From Siphonodentalium dalli (lineage: Eukaryota; Mollusca; Scaphopoda; Gadilida; Siphonodentaliidae), in the NCBI GenBank assembly GCA_032622095.1, contig CP136064.1:115494004-115558003 (forward strand): a stretch of 64,000 nt of DNA, read 5' to 3'. Made by a program: the position numbers and the translations under genes. This document shows, one piece after another, positions 1 through 10,300 of the stretch. A model generated the notes under the pieces. It had not been told where the DNA came from, searched no databases, and saw only the letters and a program-made list of their open reading frames with translations. Positions within the stretch are counted from its first letter, which is position 1. Each line of letters opens with the position of its first letter.

Positions 1-1103
1 GATGGGATTGGGGAATTCATCAACTATATGGGGTGTTATTATATACTTCTCATATCATGGGACAAATGTAATCCATGCTAATCTCACAGTCTGGGCTAGA
101 CGAGGTTGGCGCGGGTTTGTCCCGGACATGGGCAAAACTTCGGGACTAATTTTCAAGATTATCTGAGTTGGGGGAACATCTCAATGTACCATTCCAATTG
201 ATACATGGCCATTTCGATAAGAAATGAGAAGCAAGCACATATGAAGTAATGAACACTGAAATGTGATATATATGGAGCACTTAACACAATCTCTACCAGA
301 GCGCACTAGTCATACCTGGTACTTCCTTTTTGACTCTGTCACCGGTCAGGTACCAGTTTAATGAAAAGTTTGTCGCTCTAAAATTAGCACAGGTTTTTCT
401 TGCAACAATGGCCGATACCACAAGTTTACAACTCTGTGAAAGTGGAATGTTTTGTCTGATTCGGTAAACATTTTCATGACAACTACTCTTTATAGTAGAT
501 TGGAAGTGCAAATCTGAAGGCTCCATTGATAATCTTCACTGTTGGTTAATATTGACATATTCTGAAAGATTTGAATTTTTTTTTATGAAATAGTGATCGG
601 ATTCTATCAGTTTTTCGAACTTAAGGATTGAAATGATACTTACTATGTCAGCTCTTGCGATTAGCCAATCAGCATTGATAAATAGTGATGGTATATGAAC
701 CCATATTAGGTCAGTGACCCCATCTGAAATCAACATTAGGTGCTCATCCACCATCTTGTTTTAAAAAAAACTCTGTCACCTCAGGGACATTTTTGGTGTA
801 TTTTGGCACCAAGAAAGGTGATATCTGTCGGAAATCATTTTCTACGATTTAAACACATAGTGTCATGTACCAAAACCTGCATGTCATATATTTGAGAAAT
901 TGTAAAGACTCATAAATTAACTATCAAACTCAACAAGTTGTCCTACTTCTGGTGATTAGCCATTGACTGAATGCGTTGACATTCAATGCCCATGACGCAT
1001 CACTGTGACGTCACATAAGTTAATGGCCATAGACGACACATCTAACTTGTAAAAATTTAAATAAATTACAGCAACGATATGTTTGATTTTGTCTACTGAC
1101 ATA
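1..1103. other. 3' flank of ACOX3, no recognised gene
   Basis: AT-rich sequence without a recognisable coding region. Two short minus-strand open stretches (about 293-526 and 536-754) end in donor-like GTATGA and GTAAGT. They resemble no family I know and have no acceptor support linking them, so I do not call them exons. Confidence 0.4.
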
Positions 1104-1258
1104 ATAAGTACGTTACGGGATGCTTAGTAGTCAGATATGGTGTCGTGTGAGGCTCAGCGAGATCAATATTAGGCTCGGCATTTCGCCTCGCCTAATATTG
1201 ATCTCACTTCGCCTCACATGACACCATATCTAACTACTAAGTGTCCCGTAACTTATAA
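1104..1258. repeat. Palindromic element (single hairpin)
   Basis: The two halves are near-complementary: CGTTACGGGATGCTTAGTAG on the left answers CTACTAAGTGTCCCGTAAC on the right, and AGATCAATATTAGGC answers GCCTAATATTGATCT around a centre near 1181. This is a foldback MITE-like structure of about 150 bp, seen once in the window. Confidence 0.7.
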
Positions 1259-1392
1259 TATTTTATTTGATATTTTTTGGGCTGACCATATGGGCATTAG
1301 TAGCACGGACTACTCTGTATGTATGATTATCATGAAAGTCCACAAAATGTGAGGAAAATGTCGCCGGTTGTCAGCAGTCTTATCGAGGCATT

Positions 1393-1487
1393 AAGGGGAA
1401 ATATACCCTCCATATTTCGAACTAAATCCTGAAAAATTACCCATAATTCTGCTGTGGTTAAGGGGATTATTTAGGGCACTAGTGTAG
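1393..1487. repeat. Palindromic MITE family A, half copy
   Basis: Right half of the abundant palindromic element (CTAAATCCTGAAAAATTACC ... CTGCTGTGGTTAAGG ... TTATTTAGGGCA); the left half is missing. Confidence 0.75.
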
Positions 1488-1489
1488 CT

Positions 1490-1964
1490 AACTGTATACG
1501 CATGGCAGTATAATCATGTTATATATATGAGATATAGATGCTCACTTTACATAGATCGGGGTATGTGATATTCGATTTGATATTTGATTAGTGAATCCCC
1601 CCCTAACTCTAAATACCCAATTTGCAGGGTGGGCCCTACATCATGAAGATTGCACATCCAAGCCATGGTTTAATTATGTCATCCCAGGATAGGGCATTGT
1701 GCAAGTGAAACAGACAGTTAAGAATCCATCATTTAAGTAACAAAAATATAAAATAAATTAATTCATCTGACAAAAGTGATGGGTGTAGATACAGAGACAC
1801 AGAATTTTCATTCAGATAGTATTGATAATTTTCCATCAGTTATTCATGTATATGGATTATGCAAAACAGTACAAAATCCTCAAACCCTCCACATTCATAT
1901 ATGGTCAGCATGTCTCAATCAAAAACTTAAAAAAAAAGGTACATCTTAAAATAATATCTCCATC
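1490..1964. other. Unassigned 3' flank
   Basis: I see no coding potential, tandem repeat or inverted repeat here. Confidence 0.4.
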
Positions 1965-1966
1965 TA

Positions 1967-2480
1967 GTCCAAGTTAAATTCGAAGTAAACCAGCTAGTGA
2001 AACCGTTTGGGATAATACTGTTTTACATTGAAGCCCCGTGTATATATATTTCTATAACAGACTTTATGCCCAGATCCAGTTGTAGGATTTTTTGTCAGTT
2101 TTAAATGATTTTACCCTACAAATCAATACATTGGAAAGAGTGACATCTTACAGTCATAATGATGTATTGCAATCTAACTTTCATGTTAAATTGCAGATAA
2201 AATATGTCATGTAATTACAAGTAACATCGATTTGTTTACATTTAATTCATACTGTTTCTTCGCGAGGTAAAATTAGTTTATATTTATGTAAACACTGTCA
2301 TTTTTATATCAGAGTTTAGTGTTGTTGACCCACAAACCAAAAATCCCCAATGCCACTGGATCTGGGCATAAACTGTGCCATAAAGTCTGCTATAGAAAGA
2401 TATATACACAGGGCTTTGACATAAAACAGCATTGTCCCAACCGATTTCACTGGTTGGATTACATCAAAGGAAACTTGGAC
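1967..2480. mobile_element. Non-autonomous DNA transposon with about 70-bp TIRs
   Basis: The left end GTCCAAGTTAAATTCGAAGT and the right end, read inverted (GTCCAAGTTTCCTTTGATGT), match over roughly 70 bp, including AACCAGCTAGTGAAACCG against the inverse of CGATTTCACTGGTT. TA flanks both ends (1965-1966 and 2481-2482), as in Tc1/mariner insertions. The interior has a second inverted pair around CCCAGATCCAGT/ACTGGATCTGGG. No transposase reading frame. A relative lies at 7767-8440. Confidence 0.75.
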
Positions 2481-2828
2481 TAATCTCCATCATGATAGAT
2501 TAAAATCACAACCATAAACGTGACATCGCTGGTTCTTATAGAAAGAATAAAAAGCTAAACTGATCTAAAACCTCGTCGGACATTCTGGCTAAAAATCATC
2601 AAAAACATGCAGCTAAATTGTAATCCAAAGTCTTCTGAGAGGGCCGTGGCAGGAAGGGTATTCGTAATATTTATAAATGGAATTACATAACATGGCAAGA
2701 TTGGCTTAAACATCCTCAAGTGCTGTGATTTCAAAACATGGAGCCATCCATGGCCACTTGGAAATATATCAGTCAATCAACCAACATGTTGTTAAGTTAA
2801 TCACATCAGAAAATTCCATGCAAAGGCT

Positions 2829-3002
2829 ACAGTAATGCTCTAATTAATCCGACTCCTTAACCACAGCAGAATTATGGGTAACTTTTCAGGATTTAGTCGG
2901 AAATGTGGCTTGTTGCAACAAGCCACATTTCCAACTAAATCCTGAAAAGTTAACCATAATTCTGCTGTGGTTAAGGAGTCGATTATTTAGGGCATTACTG
3001 TA
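2829..3002. repeat. Palindromic MITE family A copy
   Basis: Near-perfect inverted halves bounded by TACAGTAATGC and GCATTACTGTA; this copy lacks the central GAAAGCTCTCA segment. It lies 3' of ACOX3. Confidence 0.85.
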
Positions 3003-3253
3003 TATCATAATAATGTGGGTGGTGCCTGAAAACAGATTTTCAGTAGCCTCAAACATTGATTTGAATAAATATAACAGGAACTAATGCAGAATTATTTAAC
3101 CAATTTTTTAATTAAAGGACACAAGTGACAGCTGTTATGGTCATAAGAGGACAAAATGTTATGAATTGTTAAGGACAAAATGTTATGAATTGTGATTCAA
3201 CCTTCAGAAAATCATTATAGAAATAAGGTGCACAGAAATAGATATAATTTCAT

Positions 3254-3259
3254 TTTATT
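3254..3259 (-). terminator. Candidate distal poly(A) signal AATAAA
   Basis: AATAAA on the minus strand, about 930 bases past the ACOX3 stop codon. Use of this site would give a 3' UTR of just under 1 kb containing a full palindromic MITE. Match only. Confidence 0.3.
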
Positions 3260-3486
3260 GCTGCCATAATATTCCCAACATGAAAAGAGAACACCGGGCT
3301 TTTATAAAGATGATATGGATGACATATAAAGCACTATACAATCCATAAATGATTAATCAGGGATCAATCCTGGGCCTTCATGATTCAGACAGGGTTGTGT
3401 ATTTTGGCTCTACAGAATATGCAGAAAACAAAGACAGGGTTTTCATCAATTTCAACTGCCAAAATTCTTCAGAAATAACCGACTGT

Positions 3487-3675
3487 TTAACCCTTTCTTT
3501 ACATAATACTCATTGATGAGTAGTTATTACTTAGGAAATGTTCAGATAATAAGTTTAAACAAACAACCATAAACTGTTTTTTTTTAACTCATGATCTGAA
3601 CATTTCAACATTCCTCACCGATGAATAGGAATCATTCTGCACTTGTATGATCAATTCATCTATCTGTATACAATA
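3487..3675. repeat. piggyBac-like MITE family J, partial
   Basis: Starts TTAACCCTTTCTTTAC, then an inverted pair GAAATGTTCAGATAATAAGT / ATGATCTGAACATTTC. The right end of the family (AGTAAAGAAAGGGTTAA) is missing. TTAA target and CCC-start TIRs are the piggyBac hallmark. Confidence 0.6.
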
Positions 3676-3895
3676 GAGACTAAATTAAAAGCAAAGTAGA
3701 TATTGTAGAACTTATCTTGAAACCCTGAATACATCTTTAAAAATCTTCAATACAAGAAAAATTTCAGTTAGTATTCACTGATAGGTCAGAGATTAATTAT
3801 ACAATAGTCAAATAGTAAACCAACATCTTTACTAACCCATATCTGTTTAACCAATCTCAGTTATGCAAGATCTAGTATTTGCTATTAACCCCTGA

Positions 3896-3901
3896 TTTAA
3901 T
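3896..3901 (-). terminator. Candidate poly(A) signal ATTAAA for ACOX3
   Basis: ATTAAA on the minus strand, 290 bases past the stop codon, just beyond the palindromic MITE at 3903-4119. A canonical AATAAA occurs further down at 3254-3259. Both are sequence matches only, and which one is used cannot be told here. Confidence 0.35.
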
Positions 3902-3902
3902 G

Positions 3903-4119
3903 TACAGTAATTCCCTAAATAATTGACTCCTTAACCACAGCAGAATTATGGGTAATTTTTCAGGATTTAGTCGGAAATATGGCTTGTTGCCATTCATCGG
4001 AAAGCTCTCACTGAGAGCTTTCCAATGAATGGCAACAAGCCATATTTCCGACTAAATCCGGAAAAATTACCCACAATTCTGCTGCAGTTAAGGAGTCGAT
4101 TATTTAAGGTATTACTGTA
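3903..4119. repeat. Palindromic MITE family A, full copy, in probable ACOX3 3' UTR
   Basis: A full 217-bp palindrome bounded by TACAGTAAT / ATTACTGTA, centred on CTCTCACTGAGAGCTTTC near 4012. It starts 72 bases past the stop codon and so probably sits in the ACOX3 3' UTR, where the transcript could form a hairpin of about 100 base pairs. Confidence 0.85.
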
Positions 4120-4190
4120 TCACAGGTACCACAAATAATGATAATGGACAATCATCATAAGAAGGTGATATTTCATCTACAGGTAGCAGT

Positions 4191-4304
4191 TCACAACTTC
4201 GACATTGAGCCAACAATTGGTGTATCTTGAAAATCTTTCCAATCCCTTGGTCGTTCAAGTGCATTAGGTGTCTGAATCATTGCTGAGTACAAATTCTTGT
4301 AAAT
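4191..4304 (-). CDS. ACOX3: ACOX3 last coding exon with PTS1 and stop
   Basis: 114 bp, 37 codons plus TGA. The acceptor is TCATTCCAG. It encodes [20 protein letters not shown] and PIVGSMSKL. The terminal SKL is the type 1 peroxisomal import signal read by PEX5 (established), so the product should go to the peroxisomal matrix. Confidence 0.96.
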   Translation of the reverse strand: MYKNLYSAMIQTPNALERPRDWKDFQDTPIVGSMSKL

Positions 4305-7300
4305 CTGGAATGAAAGTATCCAGCAGTTAAATAAAAATATTCATAGATGAGAAATAGATAGAACCGCATGAGTGTGTGGATTTTGACGAAATTATCGCAC
4401 GAGATTTGTTCGCGGAGCGATACCTTGTGTGTGGGATGCAGTCCCACACAAGAGGTATCGCGTTCCGCCAACAAATCGAGTGAGATAATTCGTCAAAATC
4501 CACACACTCATGCGGTTCTATTTTTATTACATATCTCCGTATCATAATATAAGTTGACTCACAATCGTACATCTCCGGTACAGAAAATGTGAATTTAATT
4601 GAGTTTTAATGGCATTTTATGGTTAACACAACAATAAAACAGGGAGCCCCCCGTCTATCCGTGAGTGACCTTGACCCTTCTTTAATGATGCGTTTGAAAT
4701 TAAATTCTGATAGATTTTCCAAAGATATAACCCAATCAGCGCACTGCGATTTAGGCAAGTGGGTTGTCGCCCTTGCATTGAAAAAGTAAAAATAGTAACA
4801 GCGAGAACCAGTCTGACAACACTGAATGAAATAGTTCCGTCGACATATTGCACTAGTGCGATTCTGAGAATTATCACACGTCTGGAAACTCGTGCGATCA
4901 TGCGAATTACGTTGATAGATATGTAATAAAATTCCATCATATCCTCCTATTTATATGTAAGATGAGAGAAATTCTCGGGGAAAATAGAGGGAAAGAAATC
5001 CCTGGGAGTAGGAATCCCAGGAACTTTTCGCTTTATTTTTCTCAGGCTCATTTCTTATCACCCGAAGAGAGCATATTTGCATATTAACCCACGATACAAA
5101 TTAGTCCCCAATCAGAGCTATTAAGTTGGACGGATTGTCCGTGAGACTCCAGGATCCACTCTTGTGCAAATAGAATACAATAGAACGGAGAAAACTCTAT
5201 ATTTTTAACAAGAATTAGAACAGGAAGTTAACAGTTGTCCTTGACCTTTGCATGCTGGTGATTTTGCATTGTATTATTTTATATAAATATGCATGTATCT
5301 CACTCACAGTAGCTTATAAAACTCAGTTTTCATTACTGAATTTATTTAGGTGTATATATTTATAATATAAACACAAATAGAAACTCAAAAAACTACGTAA
5401 TCTTCATCATAAAAATGATAAATAAAAAGATGGAAATCAATTTAAAAATTGTTTTTGGAACATGAGCATATTTGGACATACCTCATGCAAAAATCTCACA
5501 GATGGCCATTTTAAAAACTTAACAGGTCTGCCCCCAATTCACCCCATAATTCAAAATGGAAGAGCCATACGGCATGTCATCAGCTTACATTTCCATCAGA
5601 CTTTCCAATGGGGGAGTTGAGGATGAAATCTGGAGGGGCGATCACATCAGCCAATGACACAGCATCGTCCTTTAATTCTGTACATAACTGTATTATGGAA
5701 CTTCTCAGCAGCTTTGGAGGACTGCTTCCATGAACATAACCACCTGAAATGTTTACACAGTAACTTCATAATATGAACGAAAGTGCTAGTTTTGGCATGA
5801 ATCCCTAAACCCCTATTTATCGGGTCACTATGAATACCAAACACAACCGAACATAACCGAACACAACCGAAAACAAGTTAAAATAAGGGTTAAAAGATGG
5901 AAATATAAGAACTAAATTATGTAGGGTGTGTGTGTATATATGTAAGCTGGTGATATGCGAAGATTGAAGCAATTTGGGCAATTAAAAGTTACGTTAATGA
6001 AAGTTTTATGTAATTTTACGCCGTCAGTGCATATGCCAGAGTCCGGCAAGATAGCGGCTAACTATGAATACCGAACACAATTTCAAATAAGGCGTATATA
6101 AGGGAAATATATAAAATAAAGTTTATAATAATGTGTATGTATATATGTAAGTTAGTTAAATGTGAAGTTTGATGCAAATTGGGCGATTACAAGTTTCGTT
6201 ATTGGTAGGTTTATGTACAATATTAGCTGTCGGCACGTAAACCAGAGTTCAGCGAGATGGCGGCTAACTATATGAATACCGAACACAAGTCCAAATAAGG
6301 CGTATAAAATATAAATATATAAAATAAAGTTTATAATGATGTGTATGTATATGTAAGTTAGTTAAATGTGAAGTTTGATGCAAATTGGGCGATTACAAGT
6401 TTCGTTATTGGTAGGTTTATGTACAATATCAGCTGTCGGCACGTAAACCAGAGTTCGGCGAGATGGCGGCTAACTATATGAATTATTGGGATATGTATAT
6501 ATATATGTTACTTATATATGTCTTGCTTCGAAGTTTGATCCGATGGTTTGGGTTATTTGTTCTTCTGTTATATGCGACCTTCCCATCGATCAGCCGGATC
6601 GAGAATCCGTTGTGCTCCATGTCAGCTTTGAGGCCTTTTATTATGCCCCATAGATCTGTGATGATCTCGTGTAGAGCATCTTTTGATTGTAATTCAGGAT
6701 TCATGTTGATGAGTTGAAAAAAGTGTCAAAATGTGTATCAGCTTTGAGGCCTTTTATTATGCCCCATAGATCTGTGATGATCTCGTGTAGAGCATCTTTT
6801 GATTGTAATTCGGGATTCATGTTGATGAGTTGAAAAAAGTGTCAAAATGTGTGAAGACTTAGAAGAAGTGTCGAAAAAAGTTCGAAAAATTTAGAAAATA
6901 TTTGAAAAAGTGGTGATAAAGGAGTAGATATTATTTTGTTATATACTGATGATACTTTCATGTGTGTTTAACAATAATCCATTGAATCCAATGATAATCC
7001 TATACAACATGGATTATTACTGTCAAAACACACATGAACCCAAAGTATTTAAATCATAATCCATTGAAACCAATGATAATCCTATACAACATGGATTATT
7101 ACTGTCAAAACACACATGAACCCAAAGTATTTAAATCATAATCCATTGAAACCAATGATAATCCAGACATCATGGATTATTACTGTCAAAACACACAGAG
7201 CCCAAAGTAAGCCTCAATGGTATTTCCGAGTAGTGTCATATCATTATACCGACACAGCTAATTAATTAACGGCGACTGACTGCATGCCGAACACAAGAGT

Positions 7301-10300
7301 GTATATAGATACTGCATTGTCGAGTTCTTGCTTCGCCGATGGCGTAAAACTATTATAAAAAACTGCCGATAACATAAATTTTAATAGCTCAAATTGCACC
7401 AAACTTCACAAATCACCAACACACATCTACCTACATATCCCTATATACTTTTTTTCTTATATTTGTCTTAATCATCCCTTATTTCGACTTGTGATCGGTA
7501 TTCATAGAAATCCTCGCCGAACTCTCGCTTGCGTGCCGACGGCGTAACAGTATAAAACTGCCAACAATATAACTTTTAATCGCCCACATTGTATCAAACT
7601 TCACATATTGATACCTTACATCTACCTACACACCCCTATACACTTTAATTGTTACATTTCCCTTATATATTCCTTATTTTAACATGTTTTCGGTTATGTT
7701 CGGTATTCATAGTGACCGTATTAATCGGCTCACTAAGCAATTGCTATGTTTTTCCACTTCGCGAGATGTCCATGTTTCCTTCGATATAAACCAGCTAGTG
7801 AAATCGGTAAGGATGATACTGGCTTATGTCGAGACATGATTGCCTTACACTATAGCCGGATTTATGCCCAGATACAGTGGTGGGATTTAAAAAAATTTTA
7901 ATCGACTTTATTATACAAATCAATACAAAATGCTATATTTATTGGACAGAGTGAAATTTTATGGTCATAGTGATGTATTATATAATCTAAATATTTGTTA
8001 TATTACGCACAGCATATGTAATTAGGAATAACTCACATTTAATCTGTGTTGGTCTACGTTCAGAGAAAACTCGAACCCATTATGAAGTTGCGAGGTCAAA
8101 TGTATTTGTTTTCTTTTGAAATTATGTAAATATTGTGATAAAATATATTTTTCACATTATATTACTACTTTCACTTGACAACTCTTGTAGAGTTCAGAAA
8201 AATATAATGTTTTCTATGGAATGAACCAAGTTACTTTCACAATTGTGACATTTTATTACGTACATTGTACCATAATTTTCTGATTTTAGATGAGCGATAT
8301 ATTACACTTAAAGTGTGCTCTAGAAGAGAAAGGTAACCGTACTTTGACATAAACTAGTATTATCCCTACTGATTTACATAAACTAGTATTATCCCTACTG
8401 ATTTCACTAGCTGGTTTACGTTGAAGGAATCTTAGACTACTATGAGAAATGAGACAAATGGAGGATTATAAGAATTGTTTTATCAAGTCCATGCAGATTA
8501 TTTGATTGAGGGTTTAATGTCTTTTCAAGTTCTACGCAGATGTTATTATAAAAGCTCTCACTGGGCCATATTTCCGACTAAATCCTGAAAAATTACACAT
8601 TATTCTGCTGTGATTAAGGAGTCGATTATTTAGGGCATTACTGTAGCATCGAGAAGTCTAATTCTCACCTTGATAGAGTGTAGCTAAATGTTTATCCATG
8701 CTCCACAGACCATATAGCAGACCAATTCTCTGCAGTACCGGTAACAGCTCAGCGGGGACATCTTTATCTGCTTCACCATCCAACATGTCGAAAAACCTCT
8801 GTATTACAGTGTACTGAAATGGAGAATAAGACTGGTTTAACCCTTTACCCAACAAACCGGCCAAAACCGGCCAAATAAAGCTTCAACAGCCTAAAATATC
8901 TTCGGTCTGTCTCAATAGAACCATACAAATATGGATATCATTGGAACCGGCTCCTTGACCACATTGTGATAGTTACAGTTATGCCCTGTGCCAATGCATT
9001 CTCTTATATATGCGAGTCGACCATAGGTCGCCTCGCATATATAAGAGAATGCATTGGCCTAAAAAAAATCTTTTTTTACCATTTTTTCTTACATTCTTTA
9101 ACAATTTTATAATTTTTAATGTGTTAAGCCAATGCATTCTCTTATATATGCGAGGCGACCTATGGTCGACTCGCATATATAAGAGAATGCATTGGCACAG
9201 GGCCGTTATGTTGGGTAAAGGGTTAAAAAAAATTCCTTGTTACAGTGTACTGGAACGGATAATAAGACTGGGCAAAAAAATCTCATTATTACAGCTGATT
9301 ATTACAGTTTATTACACTCCTATGCTTGATTTCCATTCAAAACGCCGTTAATTAAAAATGGTAATGTCACTAGTGAATTATGTCATTTCTCGTGACGTCA
9401 ATCACTTACTGATCTCAACTGAATTTTCTATGGTTGATCTTTCTCAACATTGGGACTTTCATGCATTAATTCTGGGTGTTTTAATCATACTTGGTGAACC
9501 AAATTGATGCAGAAGTGTAATAAATAGAGTAATCAATAAGTTCTGAGAATTAAATAATTCACTCGAGTCGAGACACATTAGGTAAGAAACTCGTGCGCGT
9601 TAGAACCAATTGATTGCTCTCTATGTAATGAAACCAGGGAATATGATTACAAAAAAAAATCTCATCACAGTTCAATGAAAGAGACAATCGGGCTAGGTAC
9701 AGTAATGACCTAAGTAATCGACCCCTTAACATTTCCACAGCAGAATTATGGGTAACTTTTCAGGATTTAGTCGGAAATATGGCTTGTTGCCATTCATCGG
9801 AAAGCTCTCACTGAGAGCTTTCTGATGAATGGCAACAAGCCATATTTCCGACTAAATCCTGAAAAGTCACCCTTAATTCTGTTGTGGTTAAGGGGTCGAT
9901 TACTTAGGGCATTACTGTAAATACCTCATCACAGCATAGTGAACCGGGAGGAAAAACCAGTAAATAGATCTATCGCATATCTGTGACTAAAGCAGTGTAT
10001 TGAGAGTGTATTGAAATGGAGAAAAAACAGTTTCAAGTTTTCATGAAATGAAAGTGTCAAATGACACTGTAGCACAACTTGGGGGAAAGTATTAATTTTA
10101 TGCTAAGCAGTCAACAGAATGATAAAAATAAGGAAAGTCAAAAAGTTTCAGTGAAGGGATTGTATTGTGTAGATAAAATTGTTTAAATTTCTCCATTAAA
10201 TGTGGGCTGCAGAGTGTGCCAATGGATACATATGTGAAATCTAACATAGTGCATGCGGGATAGCATCACTAAATTCACTCTCTGGGGACCTCATTCTGCA

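Noticed and set aside
293-754. Two minus-strand open stretches ending in donor-like sites, possible exons of a neighbouring gene
   Set aside because: No acceptor pairing, no recognisable domain, and the sequence looks like intergenic AT-rich DNA. Cannot be supported without transcripts.
3903-4119. Intrinsic (Rho-independent) terminator
   Set aside because: The long palindrome is a dispersed MITE found about 15 times; bacterial terminators do not apply to this gene.
4327-4940. Minus-strand frames of 65-105 codons in intron 13
   Set aside because: Partly derived from the palindrome at 4359-4521, with no family match; the real exon is 4191-4304, read in a different frame from the neighbouring open stretch.
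9010-9351. 113-codon frame and its minus-strand mirror (8979-9176)
   Set aside because: Both read through the nested palindromes of the piggyBac-like MITE, hence near-identical peptides from opposite strands.
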